Shown here piece by piece: positions 41,446 through 51,522 of a stretch of 64,000 nt of DNA. The stretch is from Septoria linicola (lineage: Eukaryota > Ascomycota > Dothideomycetes > Mycosphaerellales > Mycosphaerellaceae), in NCBI GenBank assembly GCA_024114885.1, contig CP099424.1, forward strand, positions 2,480,001 through 2,544,000. Direction: 5' to 3'. Each line of letters opens with the position of its first letter. Positions within the stretch are counted from its first letter, which is position 1. The position numbers and the translations under genes were made by a program. The notes beneath the pieces were generated by a model. It ran no database searches. It was given only the letters and a program-made list of their open reading frames with translations, and was not told where the DNA came from.

Positions 41446-41745
41446 AGAAGATACCGTATCGAAATGGAAACGAAATGATTGCATAGCGCGGCGTTGGGGT
41501 GATGAAGTGAAGCATTGAGCATCATGTGCTCTGCTGATACAGCCGGGAATTTGTGGAGTACCGCAGACTTGGGTCTGCTGCATCGATATGTGTGAGTATA
41601 CAATCGTATCATCAGTTCTGCTTGCTTGCTGCCATCTGTCCGAGAATCCTGCTCGACAGTCTTGCATTACACTGACTTCCAGCTCTGCTTCTTCTCCATC
41701 GACATCCGATCTTCGGCATGCTTGCGGCTTCAGTCATTCAATCAT
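41446..41745. other. Convergent 3' region
   Basis: 300 bp between the TFB2 stop and the stop of the leftward hypothetical gene, presumably both 3'UTRs. Confidence 0.5.
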
Positions 41746-43401
41746 CTAGACCACCGCAGCCGTCAATCCCATCTTCTGCCGACGTCCTAGCAGACGGTCC
41801 ACAAACTTCATCTTCTTCGGGTCACTCGGTGGCGTGAAGCCCTCGCCACCTCGCAAGCTCATCTCCAAGGCGCAACTTCTTGCCTCACTTCCCTTGACCA
41901 CTTTTGCCAGTTGAGGCATGCCAATCGCGCTCCCCAGCGACTTCTGCCACACGAAGAAGGACTGCTCGGCTTCTGGCGTTGCACACAAGGAGAAGAGATG
42001 CTCAATCGCTCGGCGCATGCGGTGGAAATTGGCTTCTGTTGTGTGTATCCCATCTGTCTCGGATTTGGCAACAGAATGAGCTGACAAGTCGGTCGCTGTG
42101 AGCTCTTCATTGCGATATCGGTCGTTGAAAGAGGAAAAGCGGCCTGTCCACCACGCAAGCGGCTGCGCGTTCAGAATCTGCAGAATCGTCAGCGTCAAGC
42201 ACGATAAATGAACCATACCTGTGCCACTCACCGCTCCCGGCTTGAGTTTGATCGATTCTGCCCGAGCTCTACTCCCGCTACTCTGCTGTAGGCGCCCATC
42301 GACAACGGACGATGCTTGGGCAGAAACAACTCGAAGATGGCCAGATGAGTTGCTGAACCCTCGTGCTCGGGTGCCATTGAGAAGGAATTCTGTCGATGGT
42401 GACTTTGCTCGTGGTGGCGTCGGTGCCTGTCTAGTAGACATGAGCCGAGTCTGCTTGATTTCTGTGCCATACGAGTTGCGCAAGTTGGTCTTGTTGACCA
42501 GAACTGGCTGCGAGTTCCACCTTTGCACTGGTTTGGCAGGTGTTGGTGGCCGGTCTCTTGAGCTGCGATATGCTGGACTGCTCTCGAATTTTTGCGATAG
42601 CCGGCGCGTGGCAACTCCTTGCGTCGCCACCGGCTTCTGGTATGCAAGGCTGGTAGTGCGTTCGCTGTAAAGCGCCACACCACTGTCGCTGTCCTCGGAC
42701 CAGCCACTTCGCCAAGACGCATTAAAAATGTTCTCATCATACGGCGACAGTGGTCTGATCGGACTAAGAGAGATATTCTCCTTGAATGCAGTCAAGCGCG
42801 GCATACTCGTTTCCCTCGGAAGTAAGCGCTGCAGCAGTGGCTCCGTATCGGACCTCATCAAGCTGCTTTGGCCTGGGAGGATTCTGTTGTCCAGTGGCAT
42901 CAATCGACTGTTTGAATGCTTGCGAGTTGTGAAAGTCGGCGTTGGCAGGCGTGACGGTGGCGCATTCTCACTGTGCGATGGCAGGCGAGCGTGCGATTTG
43001 GACTGCTGTAGCTTTGTCGCAGACTTCTTCGCCCGAGTAGGCAGCGGGAGGTTGCTAAATGTTCGACTTCTGGGCATACCACCGATCGGGTCATCTGGCA
43101 GACAAATGTAGCTGCTTCTGCGCGTGGAAAGAGTTGGAAGTGGCGGCACTCGATCACGCGCGTCGCTTTCGCTGGAAATGTCGGACTGATTGAAGTCTTT
43201 GTGTCGATCTGGTGCGTTAGCTAAAGTGCTGGAGAGAGACACATTGCTGGCTGTGGTTGAGGGTGAGTTGTCGACGTTGTTGCTGCGCCTGCGATTGAAC
43301 AGGTTGAGTGTGTGGAAGGAGGCAATCGACGACAGTCGTCGCAGCGAGCCTCTTCTCGGCTCTGGTGGCGTCTCGTGGGCGTGACTTTTGCGAGACGGCA
43401 T
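41746..43401 (-). CDS. Ser/Arg/Pro-rich hypothetical protein
   Basis: Exon 1 (42232-43401) and exon 2 (41746-42177) flank a 54-nt in-frame intron (42178-42231, donor GTGAGT, branch GCTGAC, acceptor CTGCAG), giving 533 residues. If unspliced, the frame stays open and adds 18 hydrophobic residues, so splicing is inferred from the consensus. The N-terminal 390 residues are disordered and basic, with motifs such as RRGSLRRLSSIASFHTLNLF and many SP/TP sites, suggesting a phosphorylated regulator. The C-terminal 140 residues look folded: AQPLAWWTGRFSSFNDRYRN, RMRRAIEHLFSLCATPEAEQ and a final basic KKMKFVDRLLGRRQKMG. This resembles uncharacterised fungal proteins; no function can be assigned. Confidence 0.7.
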   Translation of the reverse strand: MPSRKSHAHETPPEPRRGSLRRLSSIASFHTLNLFNRRRSNNVDNSPSTTASNVSLSSTLANAPDRHKDFNQSDISSESDARDRVPPLPTLSTRRSSYICLPDDPIGGMPRSRTFSNLPLPTRAKKSATKLQQSKSHARLPSHSENAPPSRLPTPTFTTRKHSNSRLMPLDNRILPGQSSLMRSDTEPLLQRLLPRETSMPRLTAFKENISLSPIRPLSPYDENIFNASWRSGWSEDSDSGVALYSERTTSLAYQKPVATQGVATRRLSQKFESSPAYRSSRDRPPTPAKPVQRWNSQPVLVNKTNLRNSYGTEIKQTRLMSTRQAPTPPRAKSPSTEFLLNGTRARGFSNSSGHLRVVSAQASSVVDGRLQQSSGSRARAESIKLKPGAVSGTGMVHLSCLTLTILQILNAQPLAWWTGRFSSFNDRYRNEELTATDLSAHSVAKSETDGIHTTEANFHRMRRAIEHLFSLCATPEAEQSFFVWQKSLGSAIGMPQLAKVVKGSEARSCALEMSLRGGEGFTPPSDPKKMKFVDRLLGRRQKMGLTAAVV

Positions 43402-44126
43402 CGTATATCAATTGTCGTTGTTCTTCGGTGGTGACAGGGAAGAGGAAGCGCAATATTCGTACACAGTCGGAAGCTGAATCACTCACCTGGGGAAAGAGCT
43501 TGCATGCTGATTGCGAAGCAACCTGCAGCTGCTCCCGGATCCATCGTTAGCAGTGGCGAGTCATCTACACATCAGGAAGCTTTCAACCTACGGCGAACAA
43601 GGTGTCGCTGTGGAGTGTCAGCGCCGCGTCGCGAATGAGGAGCGAGTCATGCAGCAAACGGAAGTGAAGTGCAGCATTTCCATCGCTTCACTTCGACACG
43701 ATGCATGCATCGATGAATCAAGGTGAGAGCTTATATCTCCCGTCCAAAAGCAGCGCACGCCAACGCGAATCACAGCCTTCGATAATGCTACTGCAACAAC
43801 GGCTCTCCAAGCTTTACCCTGCACTAACTCTCCTTCACGGAACTCAGAAGTAGCCTATCGTATAGGCAGTTGATAGGCAGCAGAAGCAGAAAGTACGTGT
43901 GCGCATATCTGGCTCACCTTACTCGGAACAGCGGAGGAAGTACCATGGAACCGGAGGTGAGTCACTAATTCTAGTGAACATATATATCTGCCATCACAAC
44001 GTGAGGGGACCATTCAAAGCCATCGCACGGTTGACAACACTCTCTCCAAGGCCTTGTATAGTGTCGCCATCACGCAAGCAGCACGAATTCAAATCGCGGT
44101 GCCGGTAATATCGGAGCGCTCTCGAT
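43402..44126. other. Intergenic, no gene seen
   Basis: 725 bp between divergent genes, so both promoters should lie here. Short open frames on both strands have no recognisable features. Confidence 0.45.
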
Positions 44127-45655
44127 ATGTCCTCCAGTTGCAGGTCGTTGCCTGAGGAGATTGTCGCAAACATCTTGTCGCAGTTGGCCTTGCCTCCGTA
44201 CGATGAAATGGGCGAGATGCTCAACTATCCTTTTCCCAGTGAGAACTACACAATGGAGGAGGTCGTGGCACCTGTTCGAGAACTGCAGGTGGGTTTTAAG
44301 CTCGTTGGCTCGAGCGTCGCGAGTCTCCAAGGCATGGCAGAGGTGCGCCGAGCCAGTCCTCTACCAGAAATATCCAGGTCAAAGCATGGCCGATCCGTGG
44401 CTATTTCTCGCAGCACTTACCAGCAAGCCTGGTCGTGCCCTTCTCGTCGAGGAGATGATCGTCACGAACTTCGTGACGGCCAGGCCAAGTTGGAAGCATG
44501 AAGACTGGTATGAGCCTGATCGTGCAGAGAAAGATTCAGCTGAAGCAGACTCGAGGATGTAGACAAAGATGCATCCGTCTCAATGCACGAATTTTACCTG
44601 AAGGGGCGAGGCATCACCTCAGCCATTAATGCTAAAGATGCGCGTTTCGAGAAGCGACTTTCTACGCCGCAAAGTCTTCTGTGCGCCGCCCCTGTCCCAT
44701 CAAGTCTCAAGTCAGAATTGAAAGATCGATTGCGTTTGTGCATCAATAGGAAAAAGATGGAAGGGATCGTCGAGATACTGTTGTCATTACTTCTGCTCGC
44801 GTGCAAGAACATCAAGCGCATTGACATGGCAACTTGTCCGGACTTTGCCGCAGAGGCGATACTTCCTCGGGTTCTGCAACTCTGCAGTAAACACGTGGAG
44901 GATTTGACTGTGCGGAAGGGCGATCACAGTCAATGCATCGAGACTGTTGAGTTGCTGGAGCTCTTCCAACACCCATTCCTGAGGACCATAACCATGATGG
45001 ATGAGCCAATCAAGCCCACTCCCGACTATTGGTTCATCCTTTCTCGACGACTGCCACTACGACAATATCGAGATGACGAATTAGCCAGCTGCCACGCGTT
45101 CACGTCCATTGAGCTGATAGATTGCCAATTGACTTCTCTCGAGATGAGACCAAGTAACAGATCAGAGCTCAGGGACGTCGGGGAGTATGGTCAAGTGCTG
45201 CGTCGTTTTGGTTGCAGTCTACAACATCTGGTATTTGACGGAGGCGACTGCGACCCATATGAGTATGACCCGCATCAAGGGTATCGTGATCCAGAAACCG
45301 TGGGCGGACTGGGTGGCTTGTGCGGACTCACGCAGCTGCGATGCCTCACAAGTACGGCGTGGACACTTCGAGGATCTGGGATTCAGTCAAGCTTGCCCCA
45401 TCTGGCGGACTTGCTGCCGCAAGACTTGAGAAAGCTAGTGCTGCTGCCGTGGACCACGCGTGACTCTGGTGAAAAGGTAGACATGGGTGAGGAAATGGTG
45501 CATCTCAGGTCTCGCCTCGATTCATGGAGCTCAAAGTGGAGATCTACCAGCCGCAACGTTGGGCGGTCATGAGGAACCAAGAAGGCTGGAATTCCTCCAC
45601 AACACGTATATCGTGGCTCTCGGACGGCGGGCGAGGTGGACAGAGTGGATCGTGA
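44127..45655 (+). pseudogene. F-box-like gene with broken reading frame
   Basis: The start CRSLPEEIVANILSQLALP followed in another frame by LSSLARASRVSKAWQRCAEP is the usual beginning of a fungal F-box protein (a substrate adaptor of SCF ubiquitin ligases). Protein-like sequence then continues in three different frames: to about 44562 (frame of PSWKHEDWYEPDRAEK), from about 44544 to 45530 (LLACKNIKRIDMATCPDF, a leucine-rich-repeat-like middle; LPQDLRKLVLLPWTTRDSG) and again shifted from about 45523 to TGA 45653-45655 (FMELKVEIYQPQRWAVMRN). The first change may be an intron (GT at 44198, AG before 44289). The second and third have no good splice sites, so frameshifts are likely. It may be a recent pseudogene or contain assembly indels. 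Confidence 0.5.
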
Positions 45656-47150
45656 GATGGCAGTGGCTAGGAGAGCTAGCTCTCCTGACACTGTTGTTAA
45701 TCAATTGTAGTAATATAATGTCAATGAACGCTGCAAGTGCTGAGTAGAATGTCCATTTACCAGACGTGCCTTCCATCTCGTGCCTTCCTTCTTGGCACCT
45801 GCTTACTTTTGCTCGTTGTTACATCGTCGCGGGTCGGCCACAGTCTCCTCGATGAAGCCATCACCCTCGGATAGTACACGCACCTCTAAACATGGGCTCA
45901 TGCTCGCCATCAACAAGACTGCGACCACTTGGTACCAATATGCCTTGGCGAGGCGACCATCCGAAGCACGAACGTAGAGCTTTCAAGAGGCTCTCGAATT
46001 TATGCAGCTAATGCATATACCGCACATGCCGCTAAATCTGCCAGTCAGCCGTTCAGCCAGAGCGTTGTGTCGTTGTCGAACAGCTTGCAGCTGAAAGCTG
46101 GCGCATCTACAAGCTTTGTACTGTGCCTGGTTGATCTCGACCAGGAGTCTGAACAACACTCGCAAGATGTGAATTTGGAGCTGAAAGAAGAATCGTTCGA
46201 GACATGAGAAGAGGAACCGCATCGCAAAGAGGACTTTGGCGACCCAAAACGGCGAATCTAGTTCATGTGTACCAATGGTCTGGAAATAGACCACGAGACG
46301 GATGCTTGCTGGTTGTATTCAGCAGGCGGTGCTTCACGTAAGCTTGCCAAGAATCTCGGAACACAAGCGAGGACGTTTGACCCTGATGCGGTCATTGTCT
46401 CGATCCAGATCACATCTTCTGCTGCTGTTGCACACTTATAATGGCCACCTTGACACAAAAATACGGCGAAACAAGGCCGGATGTATGAAGCATTGATATC
46501 GGCAATCGGACCTGGACTTTGTGCTATTTCTACGGCCGAGGACCTTGTTCTACCAGGTCATGGCACTGCCAAAGTTCCGATGGAAGCACTGTGTTTTCCG
46601 ATCTGGAGCTCAAATCGTGAGGCTCGCGGGCTGAAGCGCTCATCGCTACACGCTAAATTCATCGAAGTTGCAATCCATCTGCATGTCATCAGCGATGGCG
46701 AACAGCTCTCCCACATCCGTGCTGCCTGAGGACCTGTCGTTTGCCTCTGTGATTTGTAGACGGCACGATGGAGACTCGCCTGTTCAATGATCCCTGCATG
46801 TCCGGACTTCTGCACTACAAGCAGGGTACGGTGGGAGAGTCGATGACCACTCTGATCTTTCCTCTACACGTCTTACATCTGCGATTCTGCACACATACTG
46901 TATTCAGTCTTCCTGCGCGCCACTAGTCTACAACTTATCCAGCAGACTGAACTTCCACCAAACTCTGGTCGCCTCCCAGACTTATACAAAACCCATTACG
47001 CCCACACTCGGAGTCTCGACCACATTGCCGACGACGTCATATACCACCAACACGATCACTCGAGCACGCTGCAAGACGACATCCAGACCACGAGCCACGA
47101 CTACACTTGCGCTCTCGAATTATATGGAGGCTTGGTGCTGAACGAATCCA
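45656..47150. other. Gene-poor stretch
   Basis: About 1.5 kb with only short, overlapping open frames of no recognisable type. The last 200 bp should hold the promoter and leader of the RING/LON gene. Confidence 0.45.
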
Positions 47151-48923
47151 TTGCATGAGTTCGCTAGTCGCCTCATCCTGGATTCCACGTACGAAACGCT
47201 GGCGGAAGACCAGCCCGGTGGCCTGGTAACCGCCACGGAAAAAAACTTGATGAGCAGTCACGATGGCACACTACCAGAGAGCCGCCGCGAGCCTGTCGCC
47301 GTAGCAGCGCATGAAGAAGGTGCAAGGGAATTGGTGCGCCTCATACAATGTCCGGCATGCTGGAAACCATTCCGGAGTCCGGTCACATTGCCATGTGGCA
47401 ACACATTATGCAAGACCTGCTTGCCCGAGTCCCACGAGCGAGAACACATATCATACCCGGACTTGCCAGACCGACGACATGGCATACAATGCCCGTTCAC
47501 GAATTGCGGGTCAGAACATCCAGCGTCTGACTGCTGTCTCGATGTGGTCATGTTGAAAGTCATGGATGCGATAGCAGAAGTTGTGGCGAGATATAGCTCG
47601 GTCATTGACACTGATCCGATGCTAATAGACGAGGCTGCACGCTACGACGAAGTCATGAGCTCGCAGACTCAGTCCGAGAAGCCTACTGTTCAGGATATAT
47701 CTACCGGCAAGTTGATTGCCACATACAAGCTGGCAGCCCAAGGACTTTTGGATTGCAAGACCAGCCTGGTGTACCCGCCCGAGACGGACGCAACGAAGGC
47801 TATGGATGTGAATGTCGTACAAGACGTCTTGGAAGCAGCCTCAAAAGAGGTCGACTGCCAAGTGTGCTACAATGTCATGCTGGATCCCGTAACGACGTTT
47901 TGTGGGCATACATTGTGTCGAAATTGCATGGCTCGTGTCTTGGACCACTCTCAACATTGTCCAGTGTGCAGGCGAAGCCTAGCCATACCCCCTTCGCTGC
48001 AACGACAACCTAGCAACAAAGCGCTTGTCGAGTTCCTGGATGGATGCTGGCACGATACTATTGTTGCTCGAGCAGCAGATGTTGCACTACAGGAACGTGG
48101 CGGTGAGGGCCCTCCAACAGTCCCTCTGTTTGTATGCACTTTGGGGTTCCCAAACCAACCGACCTTCTTGCGAATATTCGAACCTCGATATCGACTGATG
48201 TTGCGACGTGCGATGGAAGGGAATCGACAATTTGGCATGATGATGTACAACCGGTACAGTGAGCCGCAGGGCGAGCTAGGTTCTGTGCACTTCTACCAAT
48301 ACGGTACTATGCTACATATCTTGCACAGCCAAGTCCTGAATGATGGAACCAGTCTCATCGAAACACGAGGATTGTTCCGCTTCAGGGTTAAGACACATAG
48401 CACAGTCGATGGCTATACAGTAGGCGAGGTGGAGCGCATTGACGATGTCAGCCTTGCTGACGAAGAACGTATGGAAGCTGAGGAGACGTCATCACCTTCG
48501 GTCGGAGATGAGGACACGGCAGCCCAGATCAACCAGATGTCGACTCAGGCTTTGCATGAGTTGGGCAGGGAGTTCATTGTGAAGATGCAAGCCAGAAGCG
48601 CGAATTGGCTGCAGCAACGAGTGTTGGACATACACGGCCAGCCTCCTGACGATGCATCACTTTTCCCTTATTGGTTCGCTAGCGTGCTACCAATCAGCGA
48701 GGACGAGAAATACAAGCTGCTGGGCACCCGAACAGTGAGAGAACGCTTGAAGATTACAGCAACCTGGATAAAACGGATAGAATCTCAGAGATGGTAAGTT
48801 GGCCCCACTATTCCTTGGTCTTCTGGCTACGACTTCAGCACATGCTCCTCCACGCGAACTCGTGAGGTGGCACTGACGGTCTGCGCCAGGCGCTTACCAT
48901 GGCACGACGAGGACGAAGACTGA
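47151..48923 (+). CDS. RING-finger and LON-substrate-binding-domain protein (LONRF-like)
   Basis: Exon 1 (47151-48793) and a 34-nt last exon (48890-48923) flank a 96-nt intron (donor GTAAGT, acceptor CGCCAG), giving 558 residues. It should be a ubiquitin ligase. A first RING-like module (IQCPACWKPFRSPVTLPCGN, with TLCKTC) lies near residue 67 and an intact C3HC4 RING near 240 (VDCQVCYNVMLDPVTTFCGH, then CPVCRRSL). The LON N-terminal substrate-binding domain follows from VPLFVCTLGFPNQPTFLRIF and FEPRYRLMLRRAMEGNRQFG to the end. No AAA or protease domain is present. The small last exon adds RLPWHDEDED and is supported only by splice consensus and phase; without it the frame ends 11 residues earlier. 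An in-frame ATG at 47250 is an alternative start. Confidence 0.83.
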
Positions 48924-49055
48924 CAGCGGTCAGGTACCAAACCAATTCTTGCCGCATCTTATGACTAGCTGCATTCCATTACCTGGGACCGATTCTATTC
49001 CTTCTTGTAGCCATTTGCTTGCATTGGTCGCGTTCCGGATGAACATGACAACAAT

Positions 49056-49090
<35 letters not shown>

Positions 49091-51522
49091 GAACAAACAA
49101 CACATAAACCTACCACTTTTTCTCTGATACCCCATTCGGACGGCCGCTGATACGTTGGAGGGAGGCAATTGACAACATGGCGCTGGCGCTAGGAGTATTC
49201 AAACAAGGTGGAGATTGCATAAATAGGCGTTCTGAAGATGTAGTCCACGAAAGTTATGCCGAGCTGAGAGTATGCTGAGGCTTTTAAACAATACTGTCGG
49301 CTGTACAGTTACGTTTATCCCTGTGCGACCCTGCCCCAATCACTGCGGCTTCTATCATCCACACGCCCTAGTTAACTAGTTTTGTTCTGTCAGAAGTCAG
49401 CAGTTGCTCGCGACTTTGCATGGCAGCATGACCTCCACACGAGCGCTTGCGTGCATCGCCATTTGACGGCCTTTCCGTGCCTGGTGGTCTTGTGTCACCT
49501 TGAAGTCCAGGAACATTGAGCCGAGTAGCTGGAAACGGGGAGCCGCTATTCACATGCCTGTGGCTGCCGGGTTCCGTCTGTGGCGAAAAGAACCAAAACG
49601 GTGCAGGCTTGGTGCTGCAGCACTGTTGAGGCTGGTTACACTAACGTCACGGGAGCATTGTTCTAGAAGGCCGTGTCAGGCAGGGAAATCTGTCGGCGTG
49701 GCTGTCAGTAGGTCTGGAGATGAGATGTGAGTTCATCCATTGCCGTAATTACTGTCAGACTTGTGCATATATGATCTTGTTGGAAAAGGTAGGGTCTTTG
49801 TAATCAACACGCACCGTGATCACGAGAAGAGGCAGAACCAAGTTGGATTTGCTCTCGTTGACCGGTTGACTTCCGATTATTGTGCGACACGAGGATGCTA
49901 TTCTTTGTTCATCATTCGGTCTGCCCGTGATCGATTCTGACACCCAAGCTCTCGTGCGACGTGCTTCTCACTCAGCCCCAGAGCATACTTCAACGCAGCT
50001 TGCCGCATGTCGCTCGTGACACTCCATCACATCTACCGCCACGACAACCGGGCGTGTTGGTGAACACGGCTTCTGCGGGTCCAGGTGATCCAGGGTATTG
50101 GATCGACTGCTTCCCAGCTTATCGGTATCTCGTCTAGAAGTGTTCAACGAATAGTCAGGATTCCTTGCGTGAGAGACTTCATCTTCCTTTCATCGTTCTG
50201 CGAAAGACGTTGCTTCTCATCAAATCATTGTTCAAGCAGTTCACTCGAACCACTGACTGCCGCGGTATAATTACGTGCGCAGCCGTCCAGCCGGCGTGAA
50301 ACTCTCATCTTTCCTGCCACCCACGTGTGTTTCTGGCGATTGCCGACGAGTCATCAACAAGCATCTGAATCTCCCTGGACGATCGCTCTGTGACGCACAG
50401 CTGAAGCTATCTGCCGCCTTTGCTTCACCTGTTTTCTCAGAGAAACGGCGGACTTCATCACAGGATACATTTGTTCACGTTCTGTCACTACACTTGATTG
50501 ATAGCGCTACATCGGTGCTTTTCGGCCCACCTCCGTCATACCACGAAGGAGAAACACCAATCCGACGAAGAACCGGCTGGTGCTTCCGCATGTGAAGCTC
50601 CTACAGCCGACCATTGTTTTGCGCCGTGGAGCAGGTAAGAGAGCCCCGCGAGCGTTCGCGCTCTTCTAAAGCGACATCAAGGTCGAGGCCAGCTTCGTCC
50701 ACCCGCCCTCGTCCTTCCGCTCGCCGCCCTGGTCACCTCTCCACGAAAAGCTCAAGCGCCGTGCCGACCTTGTCGACGCCGGCCATTGCTTCCGGAGAGA
50801 CGAGACAGAGACAGAAGAGCTCGCTGCTGGGTCTGCGGCCAGCCAGCAGTGCCAGCATGTCGCAAGACGCGCCCGGGCAGCATACTGCTGCAGATTTACT
50901 CCGGCAATCTCTCATGCATGGGTAAGCAATTCCTCCTCATTTCCTACTTTCTCCTAGCCGGCGTCATCGAATAAAGCACTTGGCTTTCGTCAGCAACGCC
51001 CAGACACCTGGACATTCCTGGAGAGGCATTTGACACCCAGTCCGCACCGCCACCGAGAAGTCCTTGATTTGCATGGCAGTTCTGGAAGCCGGCTGCGTTC
51101 CACCGCGATCAGTAGTCACACCGAGATCCAAACAATCTATTGCAGGAGAACCACAAATATCATCCCTCATTCTTCCCAACAGCCCAACAGCCGAAGCTCT
51201 GCGAAATTTCATCAATTTCAGGACCTTTCCGTATCCGCTGCAAGCTGGTGGGGTGGGGTTCTCTACGGCTGCAATCGGACTTCAAGTCTCTGACGCCACA
51301 TCCTCGGACTGGCTTGGCGACGGTGCTACTCAGGAAACACGACTTGCAAGCGCTCTTCAATTTCGTCAACTGGAAACACATTCGACACTGGGACTGAACT
51401 AATCACTGCTTGTGTTGCTTCTGTTCAGCCTTACATGTCGATCTTCGCGTGTGCCACGAGACCGCGACACACATCAGGCGATTGCGAGTGCTGACGTTAT
51501 CCACCCTTCCAGCAAGACGAAC
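48924..51522. other. Long region upstream of the SCH9-type kinase
   Basis: 2.6 kb without a convincing complete gene. The second half is probably promoter and 5' leader of the kinase gene; long leaders are usual for this family. A Ser/Arg-rich plus-strand frame at 50614-50925 ends QHTAADLLRQSLMHG just at a GTAAGC donor-like site (about 50923), so it may be an exon of an unrecognised gene or an upstream ORF, but no matching downstream exon could be found. An AAC microsatellite lies at 49056-49090. Confidence 0.4.
49056..49090 (+). repeat. (AAC)n microsatellite
   Basis: About 11-12 uninterrupted AAC units, flanked by imperfect units (ACAATAAC, GAACAAAC). It is intergenic and likely to vary in length. 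Confidence 0.9.
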
